From the NCBI RefSeq assembly GCF_914767665.1, contig NC_059501.1:34882501-34946500 (forward strand): a DNA stretch of 64,000 nucleotides. Reading direction: 5' to 3'. This DNA comes from Harmonia axyridis. Taxonomy: Eukaryota > Arthropoda > Insecta > Coleoptera > Coccinellidae. Both the position numbers and the translations under genes were made by a program. Below, piece by piece: positions 47,801 to 59,800 of this stretch. A model generated the notes under the pieces. The model was given only the letters and a program-made list of their open reading frames with translations, ran no database searches and was not told the origin of the DNA. Within the stretch, counting starts at the first letter, position 1. Each line of letters starts with the position of its first letter.

Positions 47801-50800
47801 TAGAAAATTAGGACATAAATATACCTTTTGTAAGAAACCTAGAAGTACCTTTTGCTTCGGTTGCGGAACGGCTGGTGTTATTAAATCAAAATGTTTCAAA
47901 TGTTCAAAAAACGCCAAACCTGGTCATGTTCTGGCAGAAAACATGAATCAGCCAGGTCCTTCAATAGCTGCCAAGGGCAATATGAACCAAAGAAAATAAA
48001 TGTTCTTGTAGATGGTTCGCAATCTCCAAAGCCACCAAAGAAACCACCTGAGCCTCCTGTCACAACCATTCCATCAATTCCTTCAATTCCTCAAGTTTGC
48101 CCATTATTGGAAAGACTTAATGACGATGACAGACCGTACCTTAGAATTAGAGTCTTCAATGAAAGTGTTTTAGCCCTTCTGGATAGCGGCAGTAATGTAT
48201 CAATTCTCGGTTCTCCATCATTGTTTCTTTTAAAAAGATTGAATTTACCTATAAATTATGACGTTTCCTTTCATCTCACTACTGCTGATGGTACATTACA
48301 AAGCACTTTAGGTTATGTTGATCTGCCAATAGGGTTGGATAATTTGTCTAAGAACTTTAGGGTATTGGTAGTTCCTTCGATTTCACAACCAATGATTTTG
48401 GGAATGGATGTTATACAAGCATTCAATATTAAGCTTGATTTTGCGAATTTTTCTTTTAATACCTCCACTTTGTCGACAGCTGCAGTACATGCGATAAAAC
48501 CAGCTGAAGACTTGACTCCCTTGCAGCAAGATGGATTGAATGAGGTGGTGAAATTATTCCGATCAATAGGACCTGAGAATGAAATTGGCAGGACACACTT
48601 ACTAACGCATACTATTAAAACTGAAGGTTCGCCCATACGCCAAAGACAATACCCTCTCTCACCTGCTATGCAATCAGTTCTCAATAAGGAGATTGATGAG
48701 ATGTTAGAACTTGATATAATCAAGCCAGTAACAACCACTTCACCCTGGTTGTCTCCCCTTTGGTTGGTCGGTAAGAAAGATGGTTCATTTAGAGTATGTT
48801 TCGATGGAAGAAAACTAAATTCAGTTACCATACCTGATTCATATCCTATGCCTTTAATAGATTCAATAATTAGTAAAGTTCGTAATGCCTCATTTGTTTC
48901 TTCCATTGATTTAAAGTCAGCATTTTTCCAAATTCCTCTTGACGATGATTCTAAGTTGAAAACTACATTTGCAGTTCAAGGTCGCGGTTTGTTTTGCTTT
49001 AATGTACTTCCTTTTGGCTTGAACAATGCTGCTCAGGCTATGTGTCGGTTGATGGATATGGTGATAGGTCCATCATTGGAGCCATACGTTTTTTACTATC
49101 TCGACGATATAATTGTCGTAACTCCCGATTTTGAATCCCATCTCAAGGTATTAATTCAACTTTTCAAACGGCTTCAAGAAGCCAATTTAACGGTTAATTT
49201 CGGAAAGTGTCAGTTTTGTCGTTCCTCCCTTAAATTTTTGGGTTTTTTAGTTGACGAGCAAGGCCTTAGGACGGATCCCGACAAAATCAAATCAATCTTA
49301 GAGTATCCAGTGCCTACGAATACGACACAAATTAGGAGATTGATTGGTCTTGTGGGATATTATAGGAGATTTTTGAAGGATTTTTCAACAGTTTGCTCCC
49401 CAATTTCAGATTTGCTTAAAGGTCGCAAGAAAGGACAACCAATTGTATGGAGTGAGGAAGCTGATGCAGCATTCAAAAGAGTAAAGCAGGTTTTAACTTC
49501 AACTCCTGTTTTGGCTAGCCCTGATTTTTCGAGGCGGTTTTTTCTAGCTTGTGATGCCTCTGATGTCGGAGTAGGTAGTGTTCTCTTTCAGGAAAGTGAT
49601 GGTGTTGAACATCCCATAGCCTATTTTAGCAAATCCTTGAACAAAAGTCAACGGAATTATACCACGACGGAGAAGGAACTTCTCTCCATTGTTCTATCTA
49701 TTGAGAGATTTCGCCCTTATATCGAAGGAACAGAGTTTACAGTGATCACCGATCATTCTTCACTGCAATGGTTGAATTCCATGAAAAATCCATCCCCTAG
49801 AATAGCTAGATGGATAATCAAACTATCTTGTCATAAATTCAAAATTGTCCATCGTAGTGGTTCGTTAAACACAGTTGCTGATTCCTTGTCACGAATAACA
49901 GAGACAGCTGTTCTAGATCTGAATACCTTAAAGCCTGATCTTTGGTATCGAAATATGTGTGGTAGAGTTGAAAAAAATCCCGAATCTTTTCCTGATTTCA
50001 GAGTTTCCGGAAATATCTTATATAAACACATCATGAGTAGATCGAAGTTGTCAGATAATTCTCCTGAATGGAAAATAGTGGTTCCCACTGGAAATAGACT
50101 GGAACTACTAAATAAGTTTCATGATGACGCCTTAGCTGGACATTTCGGTATTTTCAAAACCTTGTCTAGACTTTCTCAATTATATTATTGGCCAAAAATG
50201 CGAAATTCAGTAAAATCATATGTAAGAAAATGTAAAATCTGCGCTTCTTGTAAGCCAGACAACCTTCCACAGGCTGGCTTAACAGGAAATTATCGTAATA
50301 TTAACTTTCCTTTTCAATTGATTTCTGCAGACTTGTTAGGACCATATCCAAGATCGAAAAATGGAAATCAGTACGTTCTAGTTATTACTGATTGGTTCAC
50401 GAAATTTGTTTTGGTACATCCTATGGCTAAAGCTACCGCAAAAGGCATCGTCAAGTTTATTGAAAATAATGTGTTTCTAATTTTCGGAGTTCCACAAATA
50501 ATGGTGGTTGATAATGGAGTCCAGTTCATTTCAAAGGATTTTAAAAACTTAATGAAAAATTATAATGTACAGAAAATTTGGTACAATGCTAGATATTTCC
50601 CTCAGATCAATCCTACGGAACGTGTGAATAAGACCATAGTAACAGCAATAAGATCTTTCATTCATGAAAATCACAATACTTGGGATCAAAATATACATCA
50701 GATAGCACAAGCTATTAGATTAGCTAGACATGAGGTAACAGGATTTTCTCCATCCTATTTATGCTTTCTTAGGAACGTTCCTACTGATGGAGCATTTTTT

Positions 50801-53800
50801 GGTTCAATTTCAGATAATGCTCACAATAATATCGAAATAGGAAATAAAGTTATAGATTCTTCTTTTCAAGCTGACAATCTCCCAGAACTCTATAAAACAG
50901 TTCAAAGTAGGCTATTTAAAGCATATCAGAAAAATGCCCATCGTTATAACTTGAGGAAGCGCGATCTTCGTTTCAAGGTAGGAGATAGAGTTTGGAAAAA
51001 GAATTTCGTTCTGTCAGACGCTTCAAATAAATTTTCGGCCAAATTAGCACCGAAATACATCCCCTGTATAGTGAACAAAGTTATTTCTCCGTTGGTTTAT
51101 AATTTGAGAGGCTTGAACGGGACTGACCTTGGCAATTTCCATGTCAAACACATAAAACTAGATCTGACCCATGATGATGTTTCTACCGACTTTGACAAAA
51201 CTGATGACAATGATGAATAATTCCTTTTTGCCTTTAACCTTTACTTCCTAAATTTGCTTCAGATACACAGATTATATGTTTTTCTTTATTTTTGACAATT
51301 ATTATCGTATCTTTGTAGCATGGCTACTATTATCGTATCTTTGTAGCGTGGCTACTATTATCGTATCTTTGTAGCGAGGCTACTATTATCGCTTATCGTT
51401 GTACCACTATTAGTTTATGGTGGCTACTATTTATCTTATCGTTGTAGTATGGATACTACTTATATTTACCTTTAAAGTTGTTGTTAATCTGACTGAAGTG
51501 TCTTTTAGATATGCAGAGCAAATTAATTTTGGCGTAGCTGAGAGCATACTTTGGAGTAATTTATTATTTTGGGTCTGTAAAGATTCAGTTTTTTTCTTAT
51601 TTTCTGTGTACTGTTGCAATTTCCCGTTTCCCTATTTTTCCTTCAATTTTCATTTATCTTATCGTTATCGTTGCAAGTTATATACTTGCTGGCGCCCAAC
51701 TTAACGTTGCTGTGAACTTTCAGTTATATCACTTCAATGGAGAGGGAGGTAGGGAAGTGAATCCTTGAGCTCAGTTGATTCATATACACGTCAGTACAGA
51801 ACATCTTTGTACACATTATTTGACTATTTTGAGCCATTTATGGCTGATTTTTCACAGACGGCGTTAATTATCTTTTACCTACTTTGTCGAATGTTATCGC
51901 ATTTTTTCGTGGTCGATAAATATCGATTTTACCTTACCTTTTCATTACCGGATTTGACGTTATATTTGCTAATTTTGGATTTACCTCAATTTAGTTTCAT
52001 TACCGGATTTGACGTTATATTTGCTAATTTTGGATTTACCTCAATTTAGTTTCATTATCGGATTTGACATCGTTCTATGCAAGAAACATAGAATGATGGA
52101 GTCATTTTTGAAAATTTTGGACTCAAACTAAAAATCTTCCATGCCCCCCCTTTCTGGTCCACCTTCGTCTCGGGTTCCAGGAAGATTTTTCTTGTTGTGC
52201 GACGGCACCTTTTAAATTCATTCACTTTTGTTTAGTTGAGACGGTTTTTTTAGTTTTCATTTTTATAACCGCAGCACTGTTTACTTTTTAGTAGCAGTGG
52301 CTGAAATTTATATTGAGATTTTTGACGATAGGTCGTTTGGGCATGACTTTCCAGAATCGGTAGGATGATGATATTTCACATCAGTGTGAAGTATCCTCAT
52401 CCCTCTTTCGTTTTTTAGAGAGAGGCCTTCAGCAACCGACTTCTGTTTCACCTTTTCACTCAACTCTGAGTAATTTAAATATTTAGGGTGTAAAGAAGTT
52501 CTCATTGAGCTCCTTTACACTCATCTCTCTTTCGTTTTTTAGAGAGAAGCCTTAGGCAACTGAAGTCTGTTTCACTTTTTCCCTCATTTCCTTTTTCCTT
52601 AGTGCTCAGGTCGTTTCTAAATTTGGTTGACTATTTGTTCGATATATATTTTTTCAACTTGCCTTCAGCAATTGGTCATAATATTTGGCATTTCATATTT
52701 CAAATTGGTTACATTCGATAGGTTTTGGGTAAGACATGGTACGTTTGCGGAATTCTCCCTTGTAATATATCACACTAATTATAACTTTTATCATTTGCTC
52801 CAGTTGACAAGTCGGAGTATGTTTTCTTTTGACGTGCTGTGCTTGATCTGATGCCATCGAGTATTTTTGTTTTTGAGATATTCATACATAAAGAAAAAAA
52901 AAAAATTTTTTTTTCTTTTTCCTGGTGAGAGGTGTGTGCAACGATTTTGCACGCTTCATTCCATGTTACGCTACTGGAATTTTTGAAGACGCGGTAATTT
53001 GTCAATTAATCGTTTCATATCGTGTACTTTCGGTCGGAACGCAATTGCGCGTTTCTGGAGAGAATTTTCTGAAATATTTTGAATGATGATTGAGACTCCA
53101 GCAAGAATAAGTAGATTTAGTAGTAGATTTAGATTTCAGTCATTATTAATTTAATTTGAGACTCGGAATCTTATTTATCGGCGAGAATTGTGTCGGGATT
53201 CTCGCACCTCCCGTGGGATTAGAACGAAGAAAACCTCCCGTGGGATTAGAACGAAGAAAACCTCCCGTGGGATTAGAACGAAGAAACCTCCCGTGGGATT
53301 CGAACAAAGAAAACCTTTCTTGGGATTGAAAAATATCAAGAACTACTTCCTTGAGATACAGAATTTGGGATAGTACGTATGTTAGACCACTTTACTCTCT
53401 GAATCTGAAAGAATTCCTGCGAAATACCTGGCATTATCACACCAACTTCGTTGAATGAGGACTGGAGTACTATAGCTTCCTGATAAGAATTGGTGTTCAG
53501 AAGGCTGAAGATAATATACAGAAGAGGTTCCATCCTAGTGGCAGAGTGGCTCATTTAAAATCGTTTTAAGTTAAGTTTCTATTTTATTATTTGTTTGGAG
53601 TGAAAAGGATCGATCATTGTATATTTTGATTTTATTAAATTTGTAAAAACCTGGGTAGGAGTTTTGTTGCCAAATAAGCCAAACCACCCCTAGAAATTAG
53701 TCCTTAGAGTCTCATGGGCAATTGTAACGTTACAAAATGTTGGTACGAAAATGTGACAACAATACAACATGAATAGGTACAACAATATCAATACCTAATG

Positions 53801-56800
53801 ATTTCAAATCTTGAGTGTACTTACTTTGAGTGCGGAATCTATCCCTATGAGTCTTCCTTTATGTTCATCACTGAGTCTGTAAGCATTCAGTGTACAGTTT
53901 CTATAAATATTATTTTCGCTATATTCCGTTTCATTCGAATCTTGAATTTTGTTAGCTCTTCGCACACCTGAAGGAAGTCTGTCTCCAGTATTATTTGGAA
54001 CATCTTTCAATTCATCTGAGGAAAACATAATTTATTTATATGATGTACAATCTGAATTAATAACTGATATTGTCACCTTGTAGAATCTTCTCTAATCTTT
54101 GCTTCTGTTCATCGGACAGTGAAAAATTCATTCCCACCTTAGCCAGCTGAAAATATGCGACAAATGATGTAGAAACTAGACACTTATAAAGGAAAGCTAT
54201 TTGTTTGATCAATACTGAAATGCTCGTATCGATTTTAATCCGAGGAAAGTGAAGTGACGATGCACCTTGAATCTGTTTCAGCTTAGGAGAAGAATTGTAG
54301 CTATTTGTTTGATCAATACTGAAATACTCGTATCGATTTTAATCAGAGGAAAGTGAAGTGACGATGCACCTTGAATCTGTTTCAGCTTAGGAGAAGAATT
54401 GTTCCATAGCTCAAGTACTTCTTGACTTTGGATAGCGGGGCACTAGGTTGTAGCTAGGGTTGCCAGATATCCGGTTTTCGACCGTACAGTCCGGTTTTTT
54501 TCATGTTTGTCGGTTCGAAAAAATCTGGGTAAACCGGACAGAAGATTGTCCGGTTTTTAAATTTCGCGCAATATCTGGCGCGACCGCGAAATATCTAGCG
54601 CAACCGCGTGGCAACCAACAGTATTGTTTATAGTTACGTAGATTGGGCATGTCAATGTTATGGGAAATCTATGGACTGACGAAATAAATCGTCTCGACGT
54701 AAACACTGTGAAATATGAATTGTGTGTTTATGTCAATATAAATGCTAGTTGCACGAACTTTAAGGATGCCATGTCAAGCAATTAATCTTTGTTGAAAGCA
54801 GTCTCGTCAAATGCTAAGTATATAAAGAAGTGGACTGTAAGCTTCTCGTAATTTTTTGTTATATTTTGTAATTTGTAATATGAATATAAAAAATAAAAAT
54901 TTGTCCGGTTTTTTCCTCATATACATCTGGCAACCCTAGTTGTAGCATTGTATAAAAAGTTCTTATAAAATGGTTGTAGTAATATTCATGTCGTGCATCG
55001 TGCATTGTAGTTTGGCGGATAATGCATCACACCTACGCATTAGTTCTATATCAGCGCAACATACAAGGTTTTCAAAAAAGGGGACGGTTTGTCAGATCAT
55101 TTTATGAAAACAAGTTCCTATTAACACAATTTTTTTCCGATTTCTTTGAAATTTCACTGGATTGTTTCAGTTTGATGGAGAGAAAAAAAAGCTTTTTTTA
55201 CATCCTAGCTAGAGGTGCTTAGTTTGAACAGTTTTTTTCAATAAAAAGGAAAGTACACAGTACCGAATTCAGTTAAAAATTATACAGAATGTAGTCTTTT
55301 TTCCATTTTTTAAAAAGCATCATCGCTCAAGAGGAGGGGGCATTCCTCCTGTATCCACCCCTGTCATGATTCAAGATTTGATTAGGAGAGAATAGTATAT
55401 TCTAAAGCAAGATGCAGAATGGGCTCCTATTCCAACAAGAATGCGAAATTCGAAAACGAGCGAGTATTGGAATTTCAGTCAAGTTTCATGAAATATTGTC
55501 GAAATTCAATGAAAAATTCCCATTATACATCCTAGTGACATTTGTATTGTATCTTGGCAGTTGGTGTGACTGTTACGAAAATTGACAGATTACGGAATTT
55601 GGATTGGAATCGTACTTTTCGAATTTTGAAATAATTTATAATTAAGCATCAAATTCGTGAATTATCTCTGACGAAATCGATTTAGCATCAACAGAATTAA
55701 CAGAAATTGCGAATAATGTCGCAAATTATTTTAGTAAAGCCAAATTCGCACATTAAGTTGGGCGTGCTGAATTAATTTTTGAAAGTTCTGAATAAAGATG
55801 AGAATTCATTTGGATATTTGTTAGATAAATTTTCTGAAAAACAAAAAGTCATATTTGACAGTCCTCAATTCAGGAAACTTTTGAAGATCCACAATTCACA
55901 TCATCAATGAATGAGACGAATCTAACGGTTGGTGTTCATTTGTTCAAGTAGAATCATAAAGCAGAGAATTATGTAAATCGTGCTCTGAAATTCTGACATT
56001 CCCGGTTGTGATATAAATACAAAAGTTTACTACCTCCACAGCCACCTAAACCTCTTCTCAAAAAATTTGGGTGATTTTAGTGAAGAACAGGGAGAAAGAC
56101 TCCATCAGGACATTGAATATGAAATGAATATGAAAGATCAATATCAAGTACGATCTCCAAAAATAGACCTGAGATATATTTCTGATTCTACAATCAAAAA
56201 TTATCCAAGAAAAATTGTAAAATTCCACCACCAAAATGTCTGTTGGGCTGTGTAATATAGATAGATGATTACGTACTAAACCTACTAACACATCAGTTTG
56301 CATATAATGAATTGCCCCAATTTAGGCATAAAAATAGTTTCGATAGTCCCAATGAGTGGACTTTCAAGAAGATTGTTGTTGTAAGAAAGTATGTATACAT
56401 ATGTATACACGCGCAACTTTAGTTTTAGTGGGATTTCAATGTTTATTTACATCTCAACTATTCTTTTGTTATCTATGTAAAACATTTTTTTTTTTTTTGG
56501 TGAATAAACTTATTATTATATATGTGTAAAAGAAATTAAGTATATCAAAAAAACTTACTTCTTTGTTCCTTTCAATGAAGTCTTTATCGTTATAATTTTT
56601 TCTATTCCTTTTTCTGGCCTCATTCACTTCATTTCTCTTATCTTTATTCGCTGTAGAACACAGAATCATTAAAATTATGAAAGTGGAAAATTTTTTATTG
56701 CACATAGGTGAACGAGGTAACTCAACGAAATGATGATATTTGAACAAACTATAGCTACAATACTTTATTATTATCGTCGAAATAAAAGAAAAAATGCAGG

Positions 56801-59800
56801 CATATTATGTCAGAGTATCGAAAGCTTAGATACCTGCATATTTCTTTGAATGATAAAAAAAATAATTTAATACCATTACTCACCATTTTTCATATTATCA
56901 CTCGATCTCGACTCAAACTCGCAAAGTTGTAAAAATAACTGAGAATTTCGGTCTTTGGGAATATTATTCATAAGCTGCTTCTGCATTTCCAACCTCTCAG
57001 CGCGTTCTTCCTGAAATAAACGAAAATATTCAATTTGATCATTTTTCCGATGAAAAATTTACGCACCCGAAATTTCGATATAGTTTCTGAAATATCACTA
57101 TCCATTTTACTTATAAGACTGAGAGTCTTCTTCACTTTTGGCGTTTTCTTCAAATTCTTATAAAGATTCTTGAAATTCTCCTTTTCCATGAACTTTTCGT
57201 CATCCGCATCAAGAACTACCGACTGAGAATTTTCCAACACTGGGCAATTTTTCAACGACCTCAATTTACCCGACATCTCATTGTAGAAGACGTTCATTTC
57301 GGAAACAAATTGTTTCACTGATAAGTCTGAAATTTCAATTTAATATTTAGTGATATTGAAATATTTTCGAAATACCCTGATAGTTGAACGAAATACACTC
57401 AGATGTAAGAATCGCAACAAGTTGATATCAAGTAAAATTTGAAGACTCATAGTTTTCTTATTTTTTTAGCATAATTTTCGAAAATTTTCAATAAACTGTA
57501 GATAAAATTATTTATTTCAATTTGCATGTTCAATCACCATAATTTGAACCCCCTTAACTTTGTTACTGAAAGAGGTACAAAAAAATGTTTTCTACAAAAG
57601 TTTCACGAAATCGACTAGTGTTTTTTAAAATGATTTCAAAAAATGAAATATATACAGGGTGGGCAACATATTGATAGCAACTTCATTTTTTCAAATGGAA
57701 TACCCTCTATATTTTTCTATATTTGACTAGCTCTTTTTCCCCTGATTTCGAATATATAACATATGTTTGGCCTATCTCTCTTATTCTGAGTACCACAGAG
57801 TTTCAAATTTTAAGAACCACTCTGTGGTACTCAGAATAAGAGAGATAGACCAAACATATGTTATATATTCGAAATCAGGGGAAAAAAAGATAGTCAAATA
57901 TAGAAAAATATATAGGGTGTTCAATTTGAAAAAATGAAGTTGCTATCAATATGTTGCCCACCCTGTATATATTTCATTTTTTTGAGATCATTTTAAAAAA
58001 CATTAGTCGATTTCGTGAAACTTTTATAGAAAACTTTTTTTGTACCTCTTTCTGTTTCAAAGTTAAAGGGGGGTCAAATTATGGTGAAAAACCCGGTACA
58101 TAACATCCGCCGCGCATCCACCAATGATATGTACTCAGCTTTGTAAATTCTAATTATTATTTGCTAGAACTTCGTACTCCATACTTCTCCTTGTAGAACT
58201 ATGTTTCAAAATATAGGGTAATTCACCGAGATGATCTATTAGACGTATATGGAAAACCAATCATAATTTTGAGCTGAAAATTTGCATGTTGGGGTTTGAG
58301 GCAATGTTCTCTCTCCCTAAAATATTATCAGATCCCTACAACTTCCAGTTATACCGGAAGCATATTACTACCTTATTTCAAATGGCACACTTATTATAGT
58401 ATTCCATCATTAGATAGGTTTTTTTTATGACAATTTCAGCAAAATGCCATACCTTGGGTGAAAACTCAACGGTTCATAAGTGGGATTCTTATGAAAAAAA
58501 TTATGGCGACGACTCACATCTTTTCAATATTTCTGCAGAAAAAGTTTGTTCGGAAAACCCTTTTTTATTTTTGATTCTACAAATAGGTAGTATGATAAGA
58601 CTGTTTACGGTTTGACCTAAAAATGTACAGGATGTTTATCAGAAGATCATAAACTTGGACAACCGAAATTGATCAAAACGCAAGATTTTCAAATTGGAAC
58701 ATATATTTTTGATTATTTTAGTCAATTCTACGTGTGAAAAAAGGCGGTTACTTAAGCAAATTCTCTACCTTAAATGAATACATTAAGATGTATCGAGGAA
58801 GAACTTGAAATGAGTATAATCCCCAATTTTCATTTGAGTAGAAGTAGTATATGACTTCCGGAAAACACAGAAAAAAACTTGAATCATTGTTTCAATAACT
58901 GAATCTGGCATTTCATGTATTGTAATTATTTGTTGGTCGAGGTTGTTGAAGAATCAATAAATCAATTAAATTTTCAATTACAAATAATTGATTACAATTC
59001 ATGAAATATCGAATTGATGTTTTGAGAAAATATCAAATTATGTGTGATTATAAATGAATAAAAAATTCAACCTAATGAATTTTAATGCATATCGAAAATT
59101 ACCATTGGATGAAGGTATAGCCGTTTTCAGAAATTCAATTTATTATTACATGAATTTGTAATTCATGTACTTTATTAATTTTGTAATAGTCCAACGCAAA
59201 ATGGCGGATGCGCATATGGTTTCCCATTTTTCCTACCCCCTCGGGCTCCTAATTCCGGCCGACGGCCCTGCTTGCAAGCGAGTCATTGTTGCTCTTAGGT
59301 TAAAAATTAAATAATACGCAAACTGAAATTATCATGCCAACTGTTAAATATCAATACTCTATGTCCAAAAACACCGATCATTATTTTTACTGTGCATGCA
59401 CAACGCAGAACTTATATTTCAGAACTCCGAATTTAAATGAAAAAAACATCCGTTTTTTCTTTTAGCTCCGATAATTCTCGAGATACCTTCACTTGATAAC
59501 GAATTTTTCGTACAGGATACAAACTTCCACATTGATCATTTATTTCATATCATAAAATAGAAGAACTTACCAACATTTTCCCCATCGAAATTTGGTAAAT
59601 TGAGCTTGCCCTTCAGAATCGGTTTCCAGCTTTCACTATTAGTGTTATTCATAACATATCTGTCTATATCATCATCATCTAGATCTTCGCAAACATCAGA
59701 GAAACTAATCGAACTCTGTTTCCATTTCTCATAATCAATGTTCAAAGTGTTTTCTTCTTCGCTGGTCATTTCCTGACCAGTATTTACATCGTCAGTATTA

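Larger units (their letters stand above)
45737..53734 (+). mobile_element. Full-length Ty3/Gypsy retrotransposon
   Basis: A 7,998-bp element with 798-bp LTRs that I find identical along their length, flanked by the 4-bp duplication AAAT (45733-45736 and 53735-53738). Order: 5' LTR, tRNA-Lys primer site, gag, pol (protease, reverse transcriptase, RNase H, integrase) in the -1 frame, a 1.7-kb non-coding 3' region, 3' LTR. No env-like gene is evident. Gag and pol are uninterrupted, so it is a very recent insertion and possibly competent to move. It lies in intron 6 of the FSIP1-like gene, opposite to its transcription. Confidence 0.97.

Noticed and set aside
48313..48906. 197-codon minus-strand frame
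   Set aside because: Lies antisense to the reverse transcriptase of pol and has no independent signal.
51417..51704. Hydrophobic frame after pol as a possible env
   Set aside because: 95 codons, no surface/transmembrane organisation or cleavage site; composition follows T-rich DNA.
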